Shown piece after piece: positions 55,118 through 64,000 of a stretch of 64,000 nt of DNA. The position numbers and the translations under genes were made by a program. The notes beneath the pieces were generated by a model, which ran no database searches, was not told where the DNA came from, and saw only the letters and a program-made list of their open reading frames with translations. The DNA is from Phoronis australis (Eukaryota > Phoronida > Phoronidae): assembly GCA_002633005.1 (NCBI GenBank), contig NMRA01000103.1, positions 18,576 through 82,575 on the forward strand, written 5' to 3'. Numbering within the stretch: position 1 is the first letter of the stretch; every line of letters begins with the position of its first letter.

Positions 55118-56262
55118 GGCGCCCACATATTTATATGTGGACGCATTATGACGTCATCTCCGTCCGTCCGTCCGTCCGGGCGACGTCCGGTGTCCGCTGC
55201 TCTATCTCCAAAACCCTTTGACATACGTTCATGAAATTTGGCACATATGTTCCATTTCATGAATGGGACGACATGAGCAACTTTCGGACGGATCCAACTA
55301 CCTGTGTGCCCCCTAGTGGCAAATTTAGTTTTTTATGCTTACCTTTGTTTCTTCAAAAGTCCTTAACTGATTTTCATGAAATTTGGTGTGTAGGCACCTA
55401 TTAGTAAATTGATGCTATCTTCCCGTTTTCGGATGGATTTGATTTAGTTTGCGCCACCTAGTGGCCGTTTTTACTGTTTTCGAGTCTGTTTTTTGCGTCC
55501 ACCCCTCTGTCAACCAAATTGCTCAAAGGGGGATTGTGAAAATTAGCATGTATGTTTTTACTATGAAGAGGACGGTTGACAATGATTTTCCGATGATTTC
55601 GACTAATGTGGCGCCTCCTAGTGGCAATTTTTATTTGGCCCTATGGCTTTATCTCCTAAACCGTTCGCAGGATCTTTACGAAATTTAGTATGTATATTTA
55701 TATGATGCTAACAACAGATGACAACGTCTTTCGCACAGGTCTGACAACTGGTATGCCACCTAGTGACAATTTTATTATTTTACGTTTGCCTCCTCATCGT
55801 ACTTTCATAAAATTTGGCATATGGGCATCTATTAATGAGGTGTCGATATCTCTCTGTTTTCAGATGAATTTGACCTTGTTTGCGGCACCTAGTGGCCATT
55901 TTTACTGTTTTCGAGTTTTTTGGCATCCACTAATCTATCAATCAAACCGTTTTCAGGATAATTGTGAAAATTGGCTTGTATGTTTTTACTATGAAGTGGA
56001 TGGCTGACGATGATTTTCTGACGACTTCGACTACTGAGGCGTTTCCGTAGAGGCAGTTTTTTTGCGTTCATGGCTGGATCTTTACTTAATTTAGCAAGTT
56101 TATTTATATGATGTTGACTACGGACGACGACGACTTTCGGACAGATCTGACAGCTGCTGTGCCCCCTAGTGGCAATTTTATTTTTTTTTACGTTTAACTC
56201 TGTATCTTCAAAGGTCCTCAACATATTTTCATAAAATTTGGAATATAGACATCTATTGGTCA
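55118..56262 (-). mobile_element. CTCF-motif element (reverse copy), first part
   Basis: It begins with the tail hairpin GGCGCCCACATATTTATATG at 55118 and the CCGT-type repeats. Monomers with reverse motifs (GTGCCCCCTAGTGGC, GCGCCACCTAGTGGC, GGCGCCTCCTAGTGGC) follow near 55306, 55453, 55612, 55760, 55888, 56041 and 56163. It is interrupted at 56262 by a TIR element and continues at 57376. Confidence 0.82.
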
Positions 56263-57367
56263 CAGGCGCTTGGGTTTATCGCAAATGACGTCACAATATA
56301 TATATAAGAAATCATAAAGGTTGGACACTTAAACTTTGCAAAGCCGAGGCTCCCAACTTCAACCGTCCAAAATCCAAATAAAATCTGCGTGCACCTCCCT
56401 CAGTCTGGTGTTGCATAAACCTTCGAAGCCTTATCTTTCCTAGATCCCATTAACTGTCTTCGTGAGTGGTGAATTGGCGATGGAATTTCCAAAACAATCT
56501 CAAAACTCTGAATTCAAGGACCTGAAATAGTAAACATGGCGGATTTCTGTTGTGCTTCAACTTGTACGCCTGACGTAGGTGAAACTTCAAGTTTGAGCAA
56601 GCAACCTATATTTCAAATTCAATAACTCTAATCCAAAACTCAACTAATTGAGAATGTTAAAGTTAGTATTTTAATGATTATTTGTAACTTTATTCCACTG
56701 ACGGCTCATTTTAGCCCTTAACTTAGAATTTTATTGCATAAACTGGCGTATCTTGTTTCTCATCTTGACATCACGCACTTTTTTGATTGAAGCACAACAC
56801 ACACTCGGCCAGAAAACGCAGCCCGTGCAAGTATTACAATGCGCGTGGCCGACGAGTTAACTCAATGGTTTTGGCCAAAAATAAAACCTTCATAAGAAAT
56901 CACAGTACACAAAAAACTTCGCATATCAATACTGTATCAGGATAATTTATATTTGACACAAATATGTGAGTAATTACATTTATTTGGCAATAAAGTGCTC
57001 TCTGCTTCTCATGATCAAGTAGTCGATGGATTGACGGCGAAAGCCGCGCGAAATTAGACTTTCGGATTTAGCTCGGGAGCGTCGGTCAAAACCCGGATGT
57101 GCGAAGACCGTCTGCCATGACATCACGGAATCAGGTCCTTGAATTTGTGATTTTGGCATTCTTTTGGCATTTTTGTCGCCAAATCACCACTCGAAGGCAA
57201 TTTGAAGAGATCAAATGAAAGAAGGTATTCTAAGAGTTGTCCGATGCTAGTTTCGTGGAGTTCCATGCACATTTGAGTAGAAAATTCTGAGCAAACAGAT
57301 TTCGAGTGTCCAACCTTTATGTTTTCTTATATATATAATTGAGTGACGTCATTTGCGATAAACCCAA
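56263..57367. mobile_element. TIR element nested in the CTCF-motif array
   Basis: Inverted ends of about 65 bases start CACAGGCGCTTGGGTTTATC and include GCAAATGACGTCA and a TATATA run. Flanks CTATTGGT and CTTTCGGT agree at 6 of 8. Intact arrays read CATCTATTGGTGTGATGACG across the site, which proves the insertion. An 8-bp duplication fits hAT or P. The ~1-kb interior shows no transposase. Confidence 0.8.
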
Positions 57368-57738
57368 GCGCCTGTGCTTTCGGTGTGATGACGCTATGTT
57401 CTTGTTTTTGGATGGTATCGAGGTATTTTGCACCACCTAGTGGCCATTTTTGCTGTTTTCAAATCTTGTTTTTGGCGTCCACCCCTATATCAACCAAATC
57501 ATTTGAAAATTGGCATATATGAAATGTCCTCAGTGTGAAGACGACCTTTGATGATGGTGACTGACTACTGTGGCGCCTCCTAGTGGTAGTTTTGTTTTGC
57601 ACCCATAGTTGTTTCTCTTAAACCCACTGCAGGATCTTTATTAAATTTAGTAAGTGTATTTATATGATGATAACTACAGACGACGACTTTCAGGCGGATC
57701 CAACGGACACTGCGCCCACTAGTAACAATTTCATTTTA
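57368..57738 (-). mobile_element. CTCF-motif element (reverse), continuation
   Basis: Resumes the array after the nested element with motifs near 57433, 57571 and 57716. It is cut off by the tail of the next copy at 57739. Confidence 0.75.
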
Positions 57739-59578
57739 TTATGCGCCCACATATTTATATGTGGACGCATTATGCCGTCATCTCCGTCCGTCGGTCCGGG
57801 TGGCGTCCGTCCGGCGTCCGGTGTCCAGCGTCCGCTGCTCTATCTCCAAAACCCTTTGACATACGTTCATGAAACTTGGCACATATGCTCCATTCATGAA
57901 TGGGACGGCATGTACGAACTTTCAGACGGATCCGACTACCGGTGTGCCCCCTAGTGGCAATTTTAGTTTTTTACGCTTACCTTTGTATCTTCAAAAGTCC
58001 TGAACGGATTTTCATGAAATTTGGTATGTAGGCACCTATTAGTCAGATGACGCTATCCTCCCGTTTTCAGATGGATTCGACATAGTTTGCGCCAACTAGT
58101 GGCCATTTTTAGTGTTTTCGAGTCTGTTTTTGTGCGTCCACCCCTCTATCAACCAAACCGCTCAAAGGATGATTGTGAAAATTGGCATGTATATGCTTAC
58201 TATGTAGAGGACGGTTGACGATGATTTTCCGACGATTTTGACCACTGTGGCGCCTCCTAGTGGCAGTTTTTGTTTTTTTACGCCTATGGCTGTATCTCCT
58301 AAACCGTTCGCAGGATCGTTACGAAATTGTGTAAGGATATTTATATGATGTTAACAACTGAAGATGACGACTTTTGGACGGATCCGACTACCGGTGTGCC
58401 CCCTAGTGGCAATTTTAATTTTTTTACGCATACCTTTGTATCTTCAAAAGTCCTGAACGGATTTTCATGAAATTTGGTATGTAGGCACCTATTAGTGAGA
58501 TGACGCTATCCTCCCGTTTTCAGATTGATTCCACATAGTTTGCGCCACCTAGTGGCCATTTTTAGTGTTTTCGAGTCTGTTTTTGTGCATTCACCTCTCT
58601 ATCAACCAAACTGCTCGAAGAATGATTGTGAAAATTGGCATGTATATGCTTACTATGTAGAGGACGGTTGACGATGATTTTCAGACGATTTGGACTACTG
58701 TGGCGTCTCCTAGTGGCAGTTTTGTTTTGTTTGCGCCTATGGCTGTATCTCCTAAACCGTTCGCAGTATCTTTACGAAATTTAATAAGTGTATTCATATT
58801 ATGTTAACAATAGACGATGACGACTTTTGGACGGATCCGCTTACCAGTGTGGCCCCTAGTGGCAATTTTATTTTTTTACGTTTACCTCTGTATCTTCACA
58901 AGTCCTTAACGGAGTTTCATGAAATTTGGTATGTAGGCACCTATTAGTGCGATGACGCTATCCTCCCGTTTTCGGATGGATTTGACCTAGTTTGCAACAC
59001 CCAGTGGCCAGTTTTACTGTTTTTGAGTCTGTTTTTTGCGTCCACCCCATGGCTGTATCTCCCAAACCGTTTGCAGGATCTTTACTAAATTTAGCAAGTG
59101 TATTTATGTGATGTTGACAACGGACGATGAGGACTTTAGGATGATTCTGACTACAGGTATGCCTTTAGTGGCAATTTTAGTACTTTACATTGACCTCTGT
59201 ATTTTCATAGGTCTTCAGGTGTATACTTTGCGTTACTTCGTGACTATGAAGGAAAAGTTCCAAGTAGAAATTTGTTTCTGGCATTCTAATGCTGTGCTAA
59301 TCTTGTATGTTGGTAAATTTGTTTTTAAGTCTATGTTTCTGTGGTGCTTTAAGCAACTGATGTATAGGATGTGCTTGTATTATGAAGATCACTCACATTT
59401 TGCCGCTAGCCTATTGAGGAGACAATGACCATGACTTTCCATTTTGCAAAGTACAACATACTACATATATGCCCTCTACTGGCCACTTTATGGTACCAAT
59501 AAACAACCCTAGAAGGATACCGTATGCGGTGCAATTGTAGGCGCATTTCAATGCTCTGCGTTGCTCTTGTTATGTTTT
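57739..59578 (-). mobile_element. complete CTCF-motif element (reverse copy), about 1.84 kb
   Basis: It runs from the tail TATGCGCCCACATATTTATA at 57739 to the head ...TGCTCTGCGTTGCTCTTGTT at 59578. Motif blocks lie near 57946, 58094, 58252, 58396, 58545, 58703, 58850, 59002 and 59164, in A-C-B order on the + strand. One B monomer is missing near 59040. The head region matches those at 26986 and 30227. Confidence 0.83.
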
Positions 59579-59683
59579 CCGTTGTTTCTCTGAGGTTCCT
59601 TGACAGATTTTTTATGAAATATGGCGTGTTCCTGTTTTTGGATGGATTGTATGTTTTTGCGCCATCTAGTTGGCAGGGCTCGA
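59579..59683 (-). mobile_element. fragment of another CTCF-motif copy
   Basis: Monomer sequence continues past the head of the previous copy up to a motif block GCGCCATCTAGT, where it is cut by CAGGGCTCGACATAACG. Confidence 0.65.
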
Positions 59684-59830
59684 CATAACGAGCTGCAGGT
59701 CGCATTTACGACCTGAAATTTGGAAATGCGAGCTGAGATTTTTGTCAGCTCGTATCAAGTCGCAAAATGCGACCTGGAATTTCCAACGAATGCGAGCTGA
59801 GTTTTTACACTTCTCATCAGATACCTGGCA
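59684..59830. mobile_element. one end of a hAT-like element (CAGGGCTCGACATAAC)
   Basis: CAGGGCTCGACATAACGAGC starts directly in a CTCF-like motif block. It is followed by several GCGAGCTGA / GGTCGCAT direct and inverted short repeats. I found no matching right end in the window. Confidence 0.5.
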
Positions 59831-61747
59831 AGTAGAAAGCAGCTCTTGTTAATCCGACCGTTATTTGGTTGTTGCCAAATCCAAGTTCAAAAGAACACTA
59901 ACCGAGAACAGCCCTTCCGATGACTTGTAAGCAAGTCGCGTGAACATGGGATATGCAGAATCGATCTTTGACGCGTTTCATTGGCTAACTTTTTCGGCAA
60001 CTTTTGTAAATTCCCGGATTCGCCAAAGAAAGTTTCTGGCCACTGCTTAAATACGTGATAAAACTTCACAAAACAACGGTGTTTCTATTAATTCTTAAGC
60101 GATCAACAAACCAAACTTTATGGTGGACAAAAACTTTTTTTTTCACAGAAGATGTCCTTATTACATGTACCAAATATCCACGACAATACCCCTGATATTG
60201 CACTGCGGCACCGTTGGTGCGCACGCGGTCCCGGCAGACAATCGTGACTTAGACTGAGATGTGCTTCTCCTTTTTATCGTATTAAGACAGCCAAAGTGAA
60301 AATGATAGCCTTATTAATCGCCAAACGACGGTCACGTCTTCACTTTCAGTTGCCAAGAAATTCTCAAACCCTTTACTTGTTTCTGGGGCTACGTGCGCGA
60401 AATATGATTTGTGTTTCACACGTTGTTGCCAACGTAAAGTGTAGGCCTACTCCAGCGATTCAAGTGCGTGAACTCACGCGTGCGCACCACTTCAAAGAAC
60501 AGCGACAGTCCTAAATGAAAGAGTATACCGGCTTGGCTCTGATTTATTTGAAATTGAACTCAGATTCCCAGCGGTTATAAAAGACCCGATGTCTCGGAAC
60601 CGATATAACCCAGAACCGATGTTTTCCTGTTGCGATGTTTCCCGAGGTCGATGTTCTGTAAACCCTGCATTCTATGCCCGTAGCCAGCTATTGCAACTAA
60701 ACTGGAAATAGAGGCGAAATTGTGGTTAAAGTTAGTGAACTTTTCATCTTTATACACCCCCCCCGGCAACTTTTCGCTCCCCGAACCACCGTCGCCGTAA
60801 AATGTCCAGACTCTCCTCGCAAAATCGTATTATTATCGACTATGTTCACGCACAAGCCTACTCCCTACCTTTAAAGTGTTTCATAATAAGCGCTCACTGA
60901 TCTATTAAAAGTCCGCCCTTAAATTTTGAGAATTTCAAATTAAGCGCCACAGTTCAAGCTAGCGCCCATCATAGCGCACTACAAACGACCGCGTGTGGCT
61001 TAAAATTGACACGCAGCTTATATGGTGTGTCACTTTCATTTTACACTTCAGTTTTCAAAAACGTCTTTTCACAATATGTAAAAACCAAATCCCGGCTTTA
61101 TTTTATACCTCGGAAAGAAAGTAAGGACTAGTGACATGCGTGTCATATTGTGACTGACCTATTTTTTCCGTACTTGGAAGGTATTGAAGAGCAAACTCGC
61201 CATTACCCGAGTTAGTTTGAATCTTTAACGTAGGAGGCCAGATCTAACAAAATACCAGATACCTGCATGAATGAAGTCAATTTTGAGATCCAAAATTTGT
61301 GAGTATTTAACGCTGCAGGTAAGAGCATAATCTAAACATTTTCTCGATGATCTGGCCTGGAGCTCGATTCAGTTGATCCACTAAATTTTTTATTCAGGGA
61401 ATTAGTCCAAAAAACAAATCATTGTATGTAGGCTAATACTTGTACATGGCGATGAATTATTTAGATAAAAAATATAAATGAGCAGTATAATTGTGTTTAA
61501 CAAAAGCAAAAGGAAATTATACGGAATCTCAAGACTAACATATTAACAGAAATGAAAGCAAATCAATAAGGTCATCATAATGTATACATTAAGTCAATTG
61601 CTGACTTTGACATTTAAAATGAAATCACTAAGGTTTTAGAGTAATAAGACGTCTTATGATGTAACACTGGTTGCTCTCCTGTGTATTTTAACAACTGATG
61701 GCTATCGCCGAGAGCTGATGATAACTTTTGAGTAAGAGTCAAATACC

Positions 61748-61995
61748 CAACTAAGGTGTTGTTACCACCATACCCAACTAAGGTGTTGTTACCACCATAC
61801 CAAACTAAGGTGTTGTTACCACCATACCAAACTAAGGTGTTGTTACCACCATACCAAACTAAGGTGTTGTTACCACCATACCAAACTAAGGTGTTGTTAC
61901 CACCATACCCAACTAAGGTGTTGTTACCACCATACCAAACTAAGGTGTTGTTACCACAATACCAAACTAAGGTGTTGTTACCACCATACCAAACT
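61748..61995. repeat. 27-bp minisatellite, about 9 copies
   Basis: Units of CCAAACTAAGGTGTTGTTAC followed by CACCATA, upstream of MCPH1. Because 27 is a multiple of 3 it gives an apparent ORF with a LLPPYQTKV repeat, which is not a gene. Confidence 0.93.
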
Positions 61996-62102
61996 CTTCT
62001 CTTGGAAGACCCACCTCTAGATCTCCCACATCATTTCAACTGCAGCCATCCTTGGACATTCTATTAAATATATGTTATTTTATACCACAGAAAATTGTCA
62101 GG

Positions 62103-62247
62103 ATGAATTGTTTTGAGAGTCCATTGACTGAAAGTCAAGGCCACAACAGTCTGGAGTCGACACTGGATAGGAACATTATTTTGGACTCAGATGATGAAGA
62201 TGAAATTTTGCTATCTACTCAACCTGTTGATCAAAGAGTTTTGAAAG
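62103..62247 (+). CDS. MCPH1: microcephalin (MCPH1), first coding exon
   Basis: Acceptor TATACCACAG at 62090 is followed by 12 leader bases and ATG in good context (CAGGATGA). 48 codons: MNCFESPLTESQGHNSLEST, then an acidic stretch with ILDSDDEDEILLSTQ, ending QRVLK and one base at AAAG|GTACAC (phase 1). The join to the next exon gives VLK-DVVAYVEV; human MCPH1 has ILKDVVAYVEV right after its start. The 40-odd-residue acidic N-terminal extension is absent from the human protein. A 5' UTR exon must lie upstream; CTGCAG|GTAAGA near 61318 is one possible donor. Confidence 0.83.
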
Positions 62248-62827
62248 GTACACTTATTGATCAGGCATCTTGTATCTCGTTATTCTTGACCAATTTCAAT
62301 CTCTATGGCGACAGAGTGTTGTTGATTGCATTTTTTTGATTTTGAGTTTTGTTTGTTTAGATATGATGGATGATAAGTTTGTATTAAGTAATCATGGACT
62401 ATTAATTGTTTAGATGTGATGAATGATAAGTTTGTATTAAGTAATCATGTACTATTAATTGCTTTGAAATCCTGTTTGATTGTTTACATGAAAAAAATGC
62501 ATAATGCTTTCACATACTATGGTGTTATATCAAGTGACTGGACATTATCTTCATACATTATGTTGGTTGACACTGTGAACTTTCATATGATTTGTGAAAC
62601 ATATTGGGAACCTCTTTGAGTGAATACTTGGAAAAAAGTTCTGTCAATAGACAGTACCACTTTTACAGACATCTGTAGGAAGCTTTGGCGTAAAATCAAC
62701 CACAATTTATAACAATAATCTGATAATTTTTTCTGCTTGCATTTTCTCTAATTTTCCTGTTTTGCTTTCGAAATGGTATAAATTAATTCATTTCTCTTTG
62801 CCTAACCCGTTGTTACTATCTCGCCAG
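62248..62827 (+). other. MCPH1 intron between coding exons 1 and 2
   Basis: A 580-base AT-rich intron from GTACAC to CTCGCCAG. It contains a short direct repeat (GATGATAAGTTTGTATTAAG-type, twice, near 62365 and 62420). I see no gene in it. Confidence 0.7.
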
Positions 62828-63032
62828 ATGTAGTGGCGTACGTTGAGGTACGTTCCAATGCCGAGAACCGCAGCAAAGCCGTACAGCACGAGCTTGAACT
62901 GCTCGGTGCGGCCATTTCTAAGAAGTTTGGCCCTGAGGTGACACACGTAGTATTCAAGGACGGAAAAAAAAGCACGAGGGAGAAAGCGATTAAGAAAGGG
63001 GTGTTCTTGGTTTCTGTTCTTTGGGTTGACAG
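62828..63032 (+). CDS. MCPH1: microcephalin (MCPH1), second coding exon, BRCT1 domain
   Basis: 205 nt from ATCTCGCCAG to ACAG|GTGAGG. After the split Asp it reads VVAYVEVRSNAENRSKAVQH, then ELLGAAISKKFGPEVTHVVF, KDGKKSTREKAIKKGVFLVS and VLWVD. This is the first BRCT repeat of MCPH1, which places the protein at centrosomes and, in the whole protein, couples cell-cycle timing, condensin II control and the DNA damage response. The hallmark BRCT Trp of VLWVD and the VTHVVF strand are both present. It leaves in phase 2. The remaining exons lie beyond the window. Confidence 0.93.
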
Positions 63033-63492
63033 GTGAGGTGGAAATTTTCTCCATTACCATTCATTTCGTGTTGTCTCTAAATAATTCAGTAGTAGAAGTG
63101 CCGTGCACGTGTGTACCATCTTGTCTCTTAAGTCATTCAGTGATACTAGTCCATTGCAAACCTGGGTGCCATACAAACCCTACATACTCATATGGAAATT
63201 TGACTTGCTGAATGCAAGTAGGCTTTTTCTTTTAAACAATATGCAACTCGGTGGTCGGTTTGTTAGTAACTAATTGAAGACTCAATCATCAATGTATTTA
63301 TCAGCGGATAGTTCCCACAAATGAAATCAAGCTACCCCCACCACAGTAAGTATCAGTCTCACAAGTACAAAGACATAGTCCATCAAAAGCCTACTACAAC
63401 CACCATAATAAGTATTGAGACAGTTCTACAAGTACAAAGACATAGTCCACCAAAAGCCTACTACAGCAGCATATTCTTTGTGATGGGTTTTT

Positions 63493-64000
63493 ATGCGCCC
63501 ACGTATTTATATGTGGACGCATTATGCTGTCATCTCCGTCCGTCCGTCCGGGCGGCGTCCGTCCGGCGTCTGGCGTCCGACGTCCGCTGCTCTATCTCCA
63601 AAACCCTTTGACATACGTTCATGAAATTTGACACATATGTTCCATTCATGAATGGCACGGCATGTGCGAACTTTCGGACGGATCCGACTACCGGTGTGCC
63701 CCCTAGTGACAATTTTAGTTTTTTACGCTTACCTTTGTATCTTCAAAAGTCCTGAACGGATTTTCATGAAATTTAGTATGTAGGCACCTTGTAGTGAGAT
63801 GACGCTATCCTGCCGTTTTCAGATGGATTCGACATAGTTTGCGCCACCTAGTGGCCATTTTTAGTGTTTTAGAGTCTGTTTTTGTGCGTCCACCCCTCTA
63901 TCAACCAAACCGCTCAAAGGATGATTGTGAAAATTGGCATGTATATGCTTACTATGTAGAGGACGGTTGACGATGATTTTCCGACGATTTCGACTACTGT
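63493..64000 (-). mobile_element. CTCF-motif element (reverse copy), truncated by the window end
   Basis: It lies in the MCPH1 intron after exon 2. It begins with the tail hairpin TATGCGCCCACGTATTTATA, then CCGTCCGTCC-type repeats, then monomers with motifs near 63705 and 63847. A third monomer starts at the window end. Very similar to 57739-58260. Confidence 0.82.

Larger units (their letters stand above)
49779..62090. other. SPICE1-MCPH1 intergenic region
   Basis: Twelve kilobases between the divergent starts. It holds a tRNA-like block and a local duplication with N gaps (50.6-52.4 kb), a long-TIR THAP element (52.95-54.27 kb), reverse CTCF-motif arrays (55.1-59.7 kb) with a nested TIR element, and a 27-bp minisatellite (61.75 kb). 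From about 59.8 to 61.7 kb I see no feature I can name. No gene is supported. Confidence 0.6.

Noticed and set aside
61756-62067. + strand frame with LLPPYQTKV repeats upstream of MCPH1
   Set aside because: Translation of the 27-bp minisatellite. It does not join the MCPH1 exon, which has its own acceptor and ATG.

Overview
The window is nuclear DNA of an animal. Coding sequence is split into short exons with GT-AG introns, gaps are marked by N runs, and interspersed repeats and minisatellites fill most of the rest. The three genes I could reconstruct are animal developmental or centrosomal genes, and the repeat content looks like that of a marine invertebrate. An invertebrate deuterostome (hemichordate or cephalochordate) is my best guess, but the sequence does not prove it.

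Gene layout: (1) A TCF23/TCF24-type bHLH transcription factor on the + strand has two coding exons (328-657 and 8128-8190), a TATA box at 94, two upstream ORFs and a poly(A) signal at 8534. (2) A SPICE1 (CCDC52) orthologue on the - strand runs from its ATG at 49778 to its stop at 10146. I assembled 18 coding exons whose splice phases all agree, giving 2448 nt or 815 codons plus stop. It is convergent with the bHLH gene. (3) The first two coding exons of a microcephalin (MCPH1) orthologue lie on the + strand at 62103-62247 and 62828-63032, encoding a new N-terminal extension plus most of the first BRCT domain. The gene continues past the window. SPICE1 and MCPH1 are divergent neighbours and both encode centrosome or centriole proteins.

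Repeats: SPICE1 introns and the flanks carry a high-copy element with a fixed head (ACAAGAGCAACGCAGAGCG...), a central array of about 150-bp monomers in the order A-B-C repeated, and a hairpin tail (GCGTCCACATA...TATGTGGGCGCAT). Every monomer carries a block of the form GCCACTAG(G/A)(G/T/A)GGCGC, which is very close to the core binding motif of the insulator protein CTCF. There are roughly 60 copies in the window. All copies at 15.5-32.5 kb point forward and all copies at 55-64 kb point in reverse, so the arrays are convergent around the 5' half and promoter of SPICE1. This is the most interesting feature here.

Other mobile DNA: hAT-like elements (CAGGGCTCAAC..., CAGGGCTTGGAAT..., CAGTGG..., CAGGGATATA...), a PIF/Harbinger-like MITE with TAA duplications, a long-TIR element enclosing a decayed THAP-domain reading frame (P-element-like), a TIR element nested inside a CTCF-motif array, several tRNA-derived SINE-like sequences and at least ten minisatellites. 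A three-level nest of transposons at 25.96-30.2 kb allows relative dating.
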